A stretch of 64,000 nucleotides of DNA. Source: Scatosoma sp045645245. Its GTDB lineage: Bacteria > Bacillota > Clostridia > Christensenellales > Borkfalkiaceae. The stretch covers positions 9,590 through 73,589 of the forward strand of contig JAZRIK010000104.1 of NCBI GenBank assembly GCA_045645245.1, in the 5' to 3' direction. Within the stretch, counting starts at the first letter, position 1; the number at the start of each line of letters is the position of its first letter. Position numbers and translations under genes: made by a program. The notes beneath the pieces were generated by a model. The model was not told where the DNA came from and searched no databases. It saw nothing but the letters and a program-made list of their open reading frames with translations. This document shows, piece by piece, positions 26,488 through 35,076 of this stretch.

Positions 26488-27789
26488 TTATTTTTTCTTT
26501 TCGTTTTTCGCCGCGTTTGCAACTCTGCCGGGAAACCGCTTATTGTATTGCGCCTGAATGGCTTTCGTTTCGCGTTTTTGCGCAACTGCATCTACTACTT
26601 TATTGATAATCAGCGTGGAAATGAGCGAGAGAATGTTGCTCATAATCATATAGATAGAGAACGCCGCGCTGTACATAAACGAGAATACCGCAAACATAAC
26701 CGTCATAACGACAAGCGTCGTTTTTTGCTGTGCCGCGCCCTGTCCGTCCACCGACGAGAATTGTTGTTGTTCTTTTTGCGAACGCATCGAAATAAATTGT
26801 TGCAGCAAAATCGTACCGATGGAAAGCAAAATTAAGATATAATACCCGTTCGGCGCTGCTTTTTGCTCGCCAAGCTTACCCGTAATACGGTTATACGCAA
26901 GCTCATCGTAAGGGGAAATCCCCGAGCCAGCCGCATTGATTACGTCCGAGAAGGATTTTTTGTCGTCGCCGATGATAAATTCTTCTCTTTCCACCGCAGT
27001 TTTGAAATCGCTATACGTCAAAACAGGGTGTTTATACGTTGCGTCCGTCGCCCAAATATTTTTCACCCAAAGGAAGGATACGCTTTCGATTACGTCCGTT
27101 TCATACGCCTCAACAACCGCGTCCTGCGCCTTGGAAATAACGTAATTTGCCACCGCCGTATCTTCCGCTTCTTCTATCGAATTAAAGCCGTCCATCGTAA
27201 TATTTGCCAGCACTTCTTGCAATTCTTCGTGCGTACTCGTTTCAATGCTGTCTATAACGATGGTGTATTGACCGTTTTCTTCGCTCACGTTTACGCCTGC
27301 GTCCTGCATTTCCGTCATAACCGACTGAATTTTTGCATTGTACGCGCCGACCATTTTATTATAGTTTTCCACGCTGGAATACTGCGAATACGCGTTAAAG
27401 CCGCCGATAGCGGAAATGAATACGATCATCGACAAAATCATCGGTAAGCACGAGCTCATTACGGAAATGCCGCTTTCCTTGTACATTTCCATAACCTTTC
27501 TTTGATACGTTTCTTTATCGTTTGCGTATTGCTTTTGCAGTTTTTCCATACGCTTTTGGTTTTCTTTCATTTTAATATTTTGCTTGCGCATATTGATACG
27601 TTGATATACGTCAAAAGGCAAAACAATCGCTTTTAAGATGAGCGAAAATAAAATGATACCAACCCCCACGATGCCGACGCCGTTAATCAAGCCCTTGATT
27701 AAGTTGCCGATCCAATCGAGTGCAATATCGTACGTTTGACCGAATAACCCGATCACAACTGTATTTTCTAAAAGATTAAAAAGTCCCAT
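26488..27789 (-). CDS. yidC: membrane protein insertase YidC with large external insertion
   Basis: Inserts membrane proteins with or without SecYEG. 433 residues, well above the roughly 250-290 usual in Firmicutes. Conserved parts are the first core helix (GIILFSLILKAIVLPFDVYQR), the coiled hairpin MRKQNIKMKENQKRMEKLQKQYANDKETYQ, the second helix and the last three helices. Between helices at about 135 and 318 lies an acidic, soluble insertion of about 175 residues (QYSSVENYNK onward). No N-terminal lipobox cysteine is seen. It follows yidD. Confidence 0.92.
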   Translation of the reverse strand: MGLFNLLENTVVIGLFGQTYDIALDWIGNLIKGLINGVGIVGVGIILFSLILKAIVLPFDVYQRINMRKQNIKMKENQKRMEKLQKQYANDKETYQRKVMEMYKESGISVMSSCLPMILSMIVFISAIGGFNAYSQYSSVENYNKMVGAYNAKIQSVMTEMQDAGVNVSEENGQYTIVIDSIETSTHEELQEVLANITMDGFNSIEEAEDTAVANYVISKAQDAVVEAYETDVIESVSFLWVKNIWATDATYKHPVLTYSDFKTAVEREEFIIGDDKKSFSDVINAAGSGISPYDELAYNRITGKLGEQKAAPNGYYILILLSIGTILLQQFISMRSQKEQQQFSSVDGQGAAQQKTTLVVMTVMFAVFSFMYSAAFSIYMIMSNILSLISTLIINKVVDAVAQKRETKAIQAQYNKRFPGRVANAAKNEKKK

Positions 27790-27816
27790 AAAATTCCTTA
27801 TCGTTTATTTGGTTTT

Positions 27817-28143
27817 TCAAAGCAGCCAACGCTTACGGAAATAATTTTCCGGCGCGGGGTCGTACCCGCCCTTGGTAAACGGATTACACCGCAAAATGCG
27901 CCATATTCCCAAGCAAATCCCGATAATTGCGCCGTGGTTGTTGATACACTCCATCGTGTACTGCGAACAGGTAGGGCGGTACATACAGGTATGCTTGGAA
28001 AGGTGCTTTTGGTAAAACAAAATCGCGCGCATACAAAAGATTTTTAAGTATGGCTTAAACACCTTTTTTCTTAAATATCTTGCGTTTTCCTTTGCAATAG
28101 AGAAAAAGGGCACGCTTACAAGTTTTCCTTTTTGATGATCCAT
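27817..28143 (-). CDS. yidD: membrane insertion efficiency factor YidD
   Basis: Small basic protein associated with YidC. 108 residues with the family core MRAILFYQKHLS and the cysteine-rich signature CMYRPTCSQYTMECI, ending RCNPFTKGGYDPAP. The first about 35 residues are a longer N-terminus than usual, and an internal start at the MRAILFYQ methionine is possible. ATG 28143 overlaps the end of rnpA by 28 bp, indicating translational coupling. Confidence 0.93.
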   Translation of the reverse strand: MDHQKGKLVSVPFFSIAKENARYLRKKVFKPYLKIFCMRAILFYQKHLSKHTCMYRPTCSQYTMECINNHGAIIGICLGIWRILRCNPFTKGGYDPAPENYFRKRWLL

Positions 28144-28433
28144 TGTAAATGCTTTTGAAAGGTTTGAAAGGAGTATTCTTCCTGCACCTTGGGTACAAGC
28201 ACGACAAAATACTTGCCCTGTATTTGCGGGGAAACGCTTCGAAACGCTTCTCTTAACAACCTTTTAATACGGTTTCTTTGCACGCTTTTTCCGTGTTTTT
28301 TACCTATAGAAATCCCCATCCGCGGGGTGTCGCAAGCAAAATAAATCGTCATCAAGGAAGGCGCGAACGCACGCTTGCCTTTTTGAAAGAGTTTTTGAAA
28401 ATCCGATTGTTTTTTTAGCCGTAAATATTTCAT
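28116..28433 (-). CDS. rnpA: ribonuclease P protein component
   Basis: Protein subunit of RNase P, which trims tRNA 5' ends. 105 residues with the RNR motif segment GKSVQRNRIKRLLREAFR and N-terminal RLKKQSDFQKLFQKGKRA. It lies downstream of rpmH in the universally conserved order. The ribosome site is weak. A strong hairpin (28515-28538) in the rpmH-rnpA gap may set the ratio of L34 to RnpA. Confidence 0.95.
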   Translation of the reverse strand: MKYLRLKKQSDFQKLFQKGKRAFAPSLMTIYFACDTPRMGISIGKKHGKSVQRNRIKRLLREAFRSVSPQIQGKYFVVLVPKVQEEYSFQTFQKHLQWIIKKENL

Positions 28434-28514
28434 TTTTTACTACTTTTACACGTTTTTTCTTCTTTTTGGCGGGTTTTTATTCTGCTCAAAAAAACCGTTT
28501 AATATAAGGCAAAA

Positions 28515-28538
28515 TCCTTTCCTTGGCAAAGGAAAGGA
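28515..28538 (-). terminator. hairpin in the rpmH-rnpA gap, possible attenuator
   Basis: TCCTTTCCTT/AAGGAAAGGA perfect stem with a 4-base loop. On the minus strand it is followed by TTTTGCC, so termination would be partial. Confidence 0.5.
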
Positions 28539-28572
28539 ATATCACCGCAGTTTTTTATACGCTTTTTTTTAA

Positions 28573-28707
28573 TTAGTGCGTAAGTCTTTTTCTACCCTTG
28601 TCTCTACGACGCTTCAAAACTTTTCTGCCAGCCGTCGTTGCCATTCTTTTACGGAAGCCGTGTACTTTGCTTCTTTGTCTTTTTTTGGGTTGATACGTTC
28701 TTTTCAT
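28573..28707 (-). CDS. rpmH: 50S ribosomal protein L34
   Basis: 44 residues starting [20 protein letters not shown] and rich in Arg and Lys, the standard L34. TAGGAG precedes the ATG. It is the first gene of a leftward operon rpmH-rnpA-yidD-yidC-khpB with its own promoter. Normally dnaA lies divergently upstream of rpmH. Here dnaN lies upstream on the same strand instead. Confidence 0.97.
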   Translation of the reverse strand: MKRTYQPKKRQRSKVHGFRKRMATTAGRKVLKRRRDKGRKRLTH

Positions 28708-28776
28708 AATATTTCTCCTATCCGTTTGGTTTTTTATCTTTTTTGTTTTTATCGCAAATCAAGCGACAGCTTTCCT

Positions 28777-28806
28777 ATTATATCGTAAATCTACGATTTT
28801 CGTCAA
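28777..28806 (-). promoter_or_regulatory. promoter for rpmH operon
   Basis: Minus strand TTGACG (28806-28801), 18 bp, TATAAT (28782-28777). Confidence 0.8.
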
Positions 28807-28845
28807 GCGTTTTTCTTGCGTTTTTTCGTTTATTTTCCTTTTTTC

Positions 28846-29952
28846 TTACGCAGATTGACTGGTTCTAACCGGCAATACCAAATATTGCGAGCGTTTATCT
28901 TCCTTGTTCTCTACCGTAAACGGGGATACCGACGAGTTAAAGGACAACAAAACTTCGTCTTCATCCAGCGCTTTTACCGCGTCTAATAAGAACTTGCCGT
29001 TCATTGCAATCTTTAATTCTTTGCCGTCCAGCTCTACGGAAATGGTTTCTTCAACTTTACCGATATCCGAATTCGCCGTCACGTTGATTTTACCGTTTTT
29101 AATATCGAACAAAACAAGGTTGTTTTTGTCGCCGCGCGTCAACACCGCCGCTCTTTCGATGCTTTGCACAAGCTCGCTCTTTTTCACAAGTACTTTGGTC
29201 GTGAAATCGACGGGGAAAATATTTTCCTTTCTGACAAATTCGCCCACGTATAAACGGGAAGTAATTACGCTGTCGCGAACGGCAACGTACAAGCGGTTTT
29301 TGTCCGCGTAAATTTTCAGCGTTTCGTCCCCTTCGAGCATACGCGAAATTTCCACGAGCGTTCTTGCAGGACATACGATTTTCATATCCGCTTCCGCGCT
29401 TGCGTCTTGATACGAGCACGCCATTCTAAATCCGTCGAGTGCGGTTGCGTATAAAGCGCCGTTTTTGCATTCGAGTAAGCACCCTTTCAAAATCGGTCTG
29501 CTTTCGTCGGTTGCGCAGCAAAATACTACGGAAGAAATCAATTCTTTCAGCGCCGTTTCGCTAATTTCAAAATATTTCCCTGCGTCCAGCGCGCTCGTGC
29601 TGACGTGGGGGAAGTCGTCCGCGGGCAGCGTTTGCATATAGCTTTCGCTTTCGCCGTAGCGGATAAGCACGCCCTTTTCGTCCGAATGCACCACCACTTC
29701 TTCCATAGAAATTTTACCGATGAAATCGGCAAAAAACTTGCCGTTTACGCAAACTTCGCCTTCTTCCAAAACTTCGGCGTAAATTTTCTTCTCAATCGAA
29801 ACTTCTCCATCATACGCAGTCAGCGTAAGCACGTCGTTTTGCGCGCAGAGTTTGATACATTCTAAAATCGGGGTGACCGTTTTCATCGCGCACGCCTTGC
29901 TTACGGTAAATGCCGCGTCCGATAAAACCATTCCGTTGCATACGAATTTCAT
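28846..29952 (-). CDS. dnaN: DNA polymerase III sliding clamp (beta subunit)
   Basis: Ring-shaped processivity clamp. 368 residues with three repeated clamp domains. Recognisable family stretches are YATALDGFRMA, ATDESRPILKGCLLE and the C-terminal YLVLPVRTS. In most Firmicutes dnaN follows dnaA in one operon. Here it has its own promoter, no dnaA beside it, and it points away from the predicted origin toward rpmH. Confidence 0.96.
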   Translation of the reverse strand: MKFVCNGMVLSDAAFTVSKACAMKTVTPILECIKLCAQNDVLTLTAYDGEVSIEKKIYAEVLEEGEVCVNGKFFADFIGKISMEEVVVHSDEKGVLIRYGESESYMQTLPADDFPHVSTSALDAGKYFEISETALKELISSVVFCCATDESRPILKGCLLECKNGALYATALDGFRMACSYQDASAEADMKIVCPARTLVEISRMLEGDETLKIYADKNRLYVAVRDSVITSRLYVGEFVRKENIFPVDFTTKVLVKKSELVQSIERAAVLTRGDKNNLVLFDIKNGKINVTANSDIGKVEETISVELDGKELKIAMNGKFLLDAVKALDEDEVLLSFNSSVSPFTVENKEDKRSQYLVLPVRTSQSA

Positions 29953-30018
29953 ATTTTTCTTATCTCCTGTTTTTTAAGCTGTTTTTGTAGATAAACCTAT
30001 TTGTTTTGCGTTCATTTT

Positions 30019-30047
30019 ATTTTACCATAAACGGTAGTTTTTTGCAA
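30019..30047 (-). promoter_or_regulatory. promoter for dnaN
   Basis: Minus strand TTGCAA (30047-30042), 17 bp, TAAAAT (30024-30019). Confidence 0.65.
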
Positions 30048-30081
30048 GTAAAAACGCGTATTTTCGCAACCTTTTTTCTTA

Positions 30082-30576
30082 TTAAAGAAAAATAACGCGT
30101 TTGAAGGGGTACTTTTTTTGAAAATAGCGAACGGTGTAAGCGGTGCCGCCCGTTTCGTGGCGCAAAAACGCGATCAGCACGTCCGCTCTGTCCGCCATAT
30201 ACCGATCGCGCTCGTGCATACAGCCCTTGTAATAAGTATCGGATAAAACCACCGTTTCGTCCGCCTTTTTTAAGTACTGCACGTACTTTTTTTTATCCGC
30301 CGCACAAAAATTCTTTTCCTGCCCGAAAAAGGGAATACACGCAATCCACTTGATAAAGGGGAATTTCTTTTTCAGCGAGATAACCGCCTTCGCCGCCTGC
30401 AAATCAAACCCGCGCGCCATCCCTACGTAAAAGGTATTTACGCCCTGCTCAATCAGCGACAGCACCTGCTTTTTTAACAAAGCGTACGAAAAATCTGGCG
30501 GCAAATCCCGATGCCCCGTAAACGCACAGGAAACGGCTTTTTCGTTTGGTTGTAAAGAAATTTGCTCTAAAAACAT
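30082..30576 (-). CDS. SLOG/DUF1273-type protein (YpsA-like)
   Basis: 164 residues with a Rossmann-like SLOG pattern: CAFTGHRDLPPDF near the start, VNTFYVGMARGFDLQAAKAV, CMHERDRYMADRADVLIAF, and a closing GGTAYTVRYF. SLOG proteins bind nucleotide-derived ligands. The B. subtilis relative YpsA is linked to division and stress, but the function here is not known. It is the gene nearest the origin on the left and has a promoter whose spacer is a 17-bp palindrome, so it is probably regulated. Confidence 0.75.
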   Translation of the reverse strand: MFLEQISLQPNEKAVSCAFTGHRDLPPDFSYALLKKQVLSLIEQGVNTFYVGMARGFDLQAAKAVISLKKKFPFIKWIACIPFFGQEKNFCAADKKKYVQYLKKADETVVLSDTYYKGCMHERDRYMADRADVLIAFLRHETGGTAYTVRYFQKKYPFKRVIFL

Positions 30577-30610
30577 CGCGCTCTAATCCTTGTCTTTTTC
30601 TAACGAATAT

Positions 30611-30638
30611 ATTATACCACAACTTTATAAGTTGTCAA
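30611..30638 (-). promoter_or_regulatory. promoter of the SLOG gene with palindromic spacer
   Basis: Minus strand TTGACA (30638-30633), 16 bp, TATAAT (30616-30611). The palindrome ACAACTT-TAT-AAGTTGT (30619-30635) fills the spacer and is a likely operator. Confidence 0.8.
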
Positions 30639-30736
30639 TCGGCAGCTGACACTTTTTTTGGCAAAAACACAAACTTTTTTCCAAAGCATTGCCGCAATCA
30701 TTCCCCTTTGAATATATGATTTAATAAAAATAAAAT

Positions 30737-31022
30737 AAGTAGTATTATTAGTAGTGTCGGTGGAAATGTGGACAAACCTGATACAAACAAAAGAAAACCC
30801 CTTGCAAACAAAGGAAAACAACAAAAGATTTAACGGTGGACAAGCGGCAAAAAAGCGGTGGATAAAAATGTGCATAAAAAGTGGATAGGTGGAAAAGTAT
30901 AAACAAGCGAGAAAAATAAGATTGTAAAATTATTCAAAAAAGACAAATAAATATACAAAATGTGTAGATATCCACAGAAATTATCCACTTGTGGAAAACC
31001 TTGTCCACTTTGCTGTGTACAA
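30737..31022. other. oriC: predicted chromosomal replication origin (oriC)
   Basis: Gene-free, AT-rich, between leftward dnaN/SLOG and rightward rsmG. About ten DnaA-box-like 9-mers match TTATCCACA at 7-8 of 9 positions, for example 30767-30775, 30857-30865, 30968-30976, 30981-30989 and 30990-30998. Left of the first box is a GC-richer patch and then six triplets AAG-TAG-TAT-TAT-TAG-TAG (30737-30754), the DnaA-trio arrangement read 3' to 5'. An A/T stretch (30905-30960) could also open. Gene orientation flips here. dnaA is not adjacent. Confidence 0.7.
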
Positions 31023-31067
31023 AATAAACAAAGGCGAAGAAAAAACGCAAAATTTTTCAAAAAAGCG

Positions 31068-31096
31068 TTGATATTTAAGCGGTTTCGTGATATAAT
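31068..31096 (+). promoter_or_regulatory. promoter for rsmG, leaderless
   Basis: TTGATA (31068-31073), 17 bp, TATAAT (31091-31096). The start point should fall at or next to the ATG (31104), and there is no ribosome site between. Confidence 0.8.
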
Positions 31097-31103
31097 ATAA
31101 GCT

Positions 31104-31799
31104 ATGGAAATGCAAGAGATATTACAACAAGAAAAGGCGTTGATTTTCGATGAAATGCGGGAAAAATTCGATTTATTTCGCGCGCTTATCATCGAATACA
31201 ACCAAAAATACAATTTAACCACGATTTTAGACGAAAAAGAGATGTTTTATAAGCATTTTTTAGACAGCGCGGCAGGAAAAACACTCTTCAAAAAGAACGC
31301 GCGCGTTTGCGAAATCGGTTCAGGGGCAGGCTTTCCGTCTATCGTTTTGAAAATTTTACGCCCCGATTTAAGCTTTGACCTTTTTGAAAGCGTGGGGAAA
31401 AAGTGCGAATTTTTGCGCGCGGCTGTGGATAAATTACAGCTTACCAACGTGAATATTTATAACCTGCGTGCAGAAGACGCGGCAAAGGATAGCGCGTTTA
31501 GAGAAAAATACGACCACGCAACGGCGCGCGCGGTGGCGAGAATGAACACCTTGTCCGAGTATTGCCTGCCCTTTGTCAAAGTGGGCGGTACGTTTATCGC
31601 GTACAAAAGCGGGGATTTAACCGAGATAGAAGAAGCGCATTCCGCGTACAAAACGCTGGGCGCAAAGCTGGAAAACGCGATAGAATACGAATTGCCCGAA
31701 GCATTTGGCGCGCGGACGCTTGCGGTAGTGAAAAAAGTAAAAAACACGCCCCCTAAATATCCGCGCGGACAGGGTAAAGAGCGAAAACAACCACTGTAA
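31104..31799 (+). CDS. rsmG: 16S rRNA m7G527 methyltransferase
   Basis: SAM-dependent methylation of G527 in 16S rRNA. 231 residues with YNLTTI near the N-terminus, the SAM loop VCEIGSGAGFPSIVLKI, and DHATARAVARMNTLSEYCLP. The tail KYPRGQGKERKQPL is the usual basic end. rsmG is commonly near oriC. It is the first rightward gene after the origin, and its ATG appears to be the 5' end of the mRNA. Confidence 0.95.
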   Translation: MEMQEILQQEKALIFDEMREKFDLFRALIIEYNQKYNLTTILDEKEMFYKHFLDSAAGKTLFKKNARVCEIGSGAGFPSIVLKILRPDLSFDLFESVGKKCEFLRAAVDKLQLTNVNIYNLRAEDAAKDSAFREKYDHATARAVARMNTLSEYCLPFVKVGGTFIAYKSGDLTEIEEAHSAYKTLGAKLENAIEYELPEAFGARTLAVVKKVKNTPPKYPRGQGKERKQPL

Positions 31800-31818
31800 A
31801 ACAAGGAGAATGGTCAAA

Positions 31819-33039
31819 ATGAAATTTGCGTTTGTCGATGGAGAAAAGCTTTGCATACACGAAAACGGAAAGACGGCGGTTTTGGAAAGTAAATACCTTT
31901 CCCGCGCCCGTGAATCTGCTTTGCGCTCCGCGAAAAACAAAGAATGGAAACGCAAGACGGATATGCTTGTAGATGACGAGCTGTATTTCGATTTCGACGA
32001 AGAAGTGCGCGCGGCGGTGCATTGCGTATCGCACACAGACAGCGAAGAAAAAATTATTTATTCGTTCTCCGTCAACGGCACGTCGGGAATTTATTATCAA
32101 TACGTAAACGACAAGGAAAAAACGGAAGCGCATCTTATTTCTTCTAACGAAGTGGAATTTGTCGGCTTTTCCGTTTGCAAAAACGGTAAAATATTATCCA
32201 CCGTGCAAACGTCGTCGGTGTGTGCAAACATCGCGGTAATGGACAATAAAAGCGGGGATTTTCAGTATTTAACGGGCGGGGACAGCTTGGACGAAAACCC
32301 GTCTTTGGATCGGGACGGAAATATTCTTTTCAACTCGTACGGGGTAGGCAGGGATCAAAATAACGCGTTCGTCACATACGGCCCGTCGGAAATTTATCGC
32401 TTTGATAACGACGCAAAGGAAACCAAACTTTTAATATCCAGCGAAAAGTTTTCTTACGTAAAACCGATTGCCGATAAAAACGGAAATATCTACTGCATTC
32501 GCAAACCCGCAATCGATCCGCCTGACGAAAACGTGTTTTTACAAATTTTGCTCATTCCCGTCCGTATCGTGCAGGCAATCGTCGGGTTTATTTCCGCATT
32601 TGTCGCTTGCTTTGCGAAAAAACCGCTTATTCAAGGTCAGTCGGCGCGCTCCATCGGCAACGGCGGCGAGTCGGCGAAAAACGGCGCAAATACGCAAAAA
32701 ATGCTGATAAACAACCACCTTGTCAACGTGGAAAAGGAACTCAAACGCAATAAAAAATGGAGCGATTTGGGCTTTATCCCGCGCAGCTGGACGCTGGTGA
32801 AAATTTGCGGTAAGGACGGAAGCTTTGACGAATATACCGAGTATGAGCTCGCGTTTGGCGCAGGCGATTTTTGTTTGGTGGAAGAAGAGAATGAAAACCA
32901 CCTTATCTACACGACGGGCAGACAAATCTTCGACGTGCACGATAAGGGTGAAAGCGGAAAACGAAACAAGCTTTTCGACGTGGATTGCTGCGTAAAGGTA
33001 AACGCTATATCCCCTTTTGCAATCGAAAACGAGTTATAA
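31819..33039 (+). CDS. protein of unknown function with beta-propeller-like part and one membrane segment
   Basis: 406 residues I cannot assign. The first about 215 residues are repetitive beta-strand-like sequence (EKIIYSFSVNGTSGIYYQYV, LDENPSLDRDGNILFNSYG) resembling propeller blades. A hydrophobic stretch (FLQILLIPVRIVQAIVGFISAF) at about 240-265 follows, then a basic linker and a C-terminal beta-rich part. ATG 31819 has AAGGAG at nine bases; the ATG nine bases earlier is too close to it. It starts 19 bp after rsmG, so it is probably in the same transcript, and it ends at a clear terminator. Confidence 0.7.
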   Translation: MKFAFVDGEKLCIHENGKTAVLESKYLSRARESALRSAKNKEWKRKTDMLVDDELYFDFDEEVRAAVHCVSHTDSEEKIIYSFSVNGTSGIYYQYVNDKEKTEAHLISSNEVEFVGFSVCKNGKILSTVQTSSVCANIAVMDNKSGDFQYLTGGDSLDENPSLDRDGNILFNSYGVGRDQNNAFVTYGPSEIYRFDNDAKETKLLISSEKFSYVKPIADKNGNIYCIRKPAIDPPDENVFLQILLIPVRIVQAIVGFISAFVACFAKKPLIQGQSARSIGNGGESAKNGANTQKMLINNHLVNVEKELKRNKKWSDLGFIPRSWTLVKICGKDGSFDEYTEYELAFGAGDFCLVEEENENHLIYTTGRQIFDVHDKGESGKRNKLFDVDCCVKVNAISPFAIENEL

Positions 33040-33049
33040 AAAACGGTAA

Positions 33050-33076
33050 AAAAACGGCATAAAAAGTGCCGTTTTT
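33050..33076 (+). terminator. terminator of the rsmG unit
   Basis: AAAAACGGCA/TGCCGTTTTT stem with a 7-base loop and a T run. Confidence 0.8.
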
Positions 33077-33079
33077 GCA

Positions 33080-33102
33080 TTTCATCGCATACCTGGGTGG
33101 GG
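33080..33102 (-). repeat. dispersed short repeat, copy j (after terminator)
   Basis: The plus strand reads TTTCATCGCATACCTGGGTG. Intergenic, directly after the rsmG-unit terminator. Confidence 0.75.
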
Positions 33103-33195
33103 TGTTTAGAGAAAAGTAAGAATTTTTACTCTGCTTATATACGCATACGCGTTATAAGATAATGTAAGAAAAATAAAAAAAACTTGCATAAATCG

Positions 33196-33224
33196 TTGAC
33201 AAAAAAAATCAATAGGACTATAAT
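33196..33224 (+). promoter_or_regulatory. consensus promoter for the OFA transporter
   Basis: TTGACA (33196-33201), 17 bp, TATAAT (33219-33224). Confidence 0.85.
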
Positions 33225-33256
33225 AGGCAAGGATTTAATAAAAGAAGGTAAGACAA

Positions 33257-34549
33257 ATGAAAAAACTTTCAAACAAATGGACGAGAGCGGCAATTCCTGC
33301 GCTGTTATTGCATTGCAGTATCGGTACGGTATATTGCTGGTCGCTTTTTAGCGGCGCGTTAAACGAAGTATTTGGGCAAGAACACGCAAACACCTTGGGT
33401 TGGGCGTTCTCGCTTGCAATATTCTTTTTGGGTATGAGCGCGGCGTTTTTGGGCGATTTCGTAGAAAAAGACATACATAAAGCCAGCTTGATCGCAACGC
33501 TTTGTTTCGCTGTCGGCGTAGCGGGTACGGGGCTTGCGGTGCGCTTGCATTCGATTCCGCTCGTTTTGTTATTCTACGGCGTAATTATGGGTATCGGTTT
33601 GGGGCTTGGCTATCTTTCGCCTGTAAAAACCTTGATGCTTTGGTTTAAGGACAACAAGGGCTTGGCGACGGGCTTGGCGGTTGCGGGCTTTGGCGCGGCG
33701 AAAATGGTATTCTCGTTCGTAATCGAACCGCTGGTTGCAAACATCGGCGTTGAGTTTTCGCTTTATATTTTAGCGGCGATTTGGTTTACGATGATGTTCA
33801 TCGGACACCTGCTTTTGAAAAAGCCGGACGGTTGGGTAGAAAAACACGGCGAAAAACAAACGGTAAAGCAATTTTTGAGCCGTTTCGCTATTTTCAAGGA
33901 CCCCAAATTTATCGCAATTTGGGTAGTGTTCTATATCAATATCACCTGCGGTCTTGCGCTGATTTCGTATGAAAAAGCCATTTATAAAGAAATCGGCTTG
34001 GGCAGCGCGGTGGCTATTTTGTGCGCACTCACCGGTTTGTTCAACGCGGGCGGCCGTCTTGGTTATTCGTCCATCGGCGACCATATGGAAGATAGAAACA
34101 CGGTATATAAAATTATTTTGATCAGCGAATTGCTCTTTACGGTGGCAGCGGTATTGACGGGCGCGATTGATAATAAGCTTTCCGCGCTTTGCGTAATTTT
34201 GCTCGTAATCGTCAACCTTGGCTACGGCGGCGGCTTTTCCAACCTGCCCACGCTTTTGTCCGACGTTTACGGAATGGGTAAAATTTCGTCCATTCACGGA
34301 ATCGCGCTTTCCGCTTGGGCGTTTGCCGGCTTGACGGGCAACCAAATTGCAGGCGCAATTTATAACGCGACGGGCAGCTATCAAAACATTTTGTGGTTTA
34401 CGCTTGCGCTGTATATCGTTGCACTTTTGGTAGATTTCACTTTGCTTCGTCCCCATCACAGCACGGAAAAGGACAAGGACGATTGTCCCCATCATCACCA
34501 CTGGTTCCACGGCCATAAACATAAAAAAACGGAAGAAAAAGACGCGTAA
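33257..34549 (+). CDS. OFA-family major facilitator transporter
   Basis: 430 residues with twelve predicted membrane helices. The oxalate/formate antiporter family pattern is clear: ALLLHCSIGTVYCWSLF in helix 1, GIGLGLGYLSPVKTLMLWF with the positively charged loop after it, and FNAGGRLGYSSIGD in the second half. Such carriers exchange organic anions such as formate, oxalate or pyruvate; the substrate here is not known. The cytosolic tail is His-rich (CPHHHHWFHGHKHKK), which could bind metal. AGAAGGTAAG lies before the ATG. Monocistronic. Confidence 0.88.
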   Translation: MKKLSNKWTRAAIPALLLHCSIGTVYCWSLFSGALNEVFGQEHANTLGWAFSLAIFFLGMSAAFLGDFVEKDIHKASLIATLCFAVGVAGTGLAVRLHSIPLVLLFYGVIMGIGLGLGYLSPVKTLMLWFKDNKGLATGLAVAGFGAAKMVFSFVIEPLVANIGVEFSLYILAAIWFTMMFIGHLLLKKPDGWVEKHGEKQTVKQFLSRFAIFKDPKFIAIWVVFYINITCGLALISYEKAIYKEIGLGSAVAILCALTGLFNAGGRLGYSSIGDHMEDRNTVYKIILISELLFTVAAVLTGAIDNKLSALCVILLVIVNLGYGGGFSNLPTLLSDVYGMGKISSIHGIALSAWAFAGLTGNQIAGAIYNATGSYQNILWFTLALYIVALLVDFTLLRPHHSTEKDKDDCPHHHHWFHGHKHKKTEEKDA

Positions 34550-34576
34550 AAAACGAGTTAAAAATAAAAAAAGGAT

Positions 34577-34615
34577 AGGGCAGGTATGCGTTCAACGCAC
34601 ACCTGCCCTTGTTTA
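34577..34615. terminator. bidirectional terminator built from the dispersed repeat (copy k)
   Basis: AGGGCAGGTATGCG (34577-34590) and CGCACACCTGCCCT (34596-34609) pair around TTCAA. The left arm is a dispersed-repeat copy and the right arm its near-perfect inverse. It serves two convergent genes. Confidence 0.8.
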
Positions 34616-34629
34616 TACGAAAACAAAGC

Positions 34630-35076
34630 TTATAAATATTCTTTCCAGATTTTTTCAAATTCTTCTTCTTTTTCAAGCATTTCGTGCAAAAGCGCGATGG
34701 TTTCGTCGTTCGCGTCTAAGCACGTTTCACTTTCCGATTTTCGAAGTGCGGTAATCCCCATCACCGTGCCTTGCAGCATCATATCCGCGATGTGCGCAGG
34801 CGAGTTGTCGGTAAGCGTACTCATTTTAATCGACCCCCACATCATCATTTTCTTAAACGCGCCCGGCTCTTTAAGCTCCAAATTACGGTCTTTAGCGAGC
34901 ATTACCGCTTTTGCGGATAAACGCTCGTATTCTTCGTGTTGGCGGGAAAGCTCTTCTTTCACCTTTTCATCTTCTACTTCGGGCGCGATATCCGAGATGG
35001 ATTGCAAAGCAAGCTGTGCGTTTCTGTAAATTTCAGCTAAAATTTCTTCCGATTGTTTACGGGTTTGATTTTCCAT
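34630..35076 (-). CDS. helical protein of unknown function (possible ferritin-like bundle)
   Basis: 148 residues, almost wholly helical, with heptad-like charge pattern (QLALQSISDIAPEVEDEKVKEELSRQHEEYERL). It resembles small four-helix proteins of anaerobes, but I cannot see a full set of metal ligands. Start at ATG 35076, preceded by AAGGAG; further methionines upstream lack a site. It lies between the OFA gene and the rplU promoter, transcribed alone to the shared terminator. Confidence 0.65.
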   Translation of the reverse strand: MENQTRKQSEEILAEIYRNAQLALQSISDIAPEVEDEKVKEELSRQHEEYERLSAKAVMLAKDRNLELKEPGAFKKMMMWGSIKMSTLTDNSPAHIADMMLQGTVMGITALRKSESETCLDANDETIALLHEMLEKEEEFEKIWKEYL

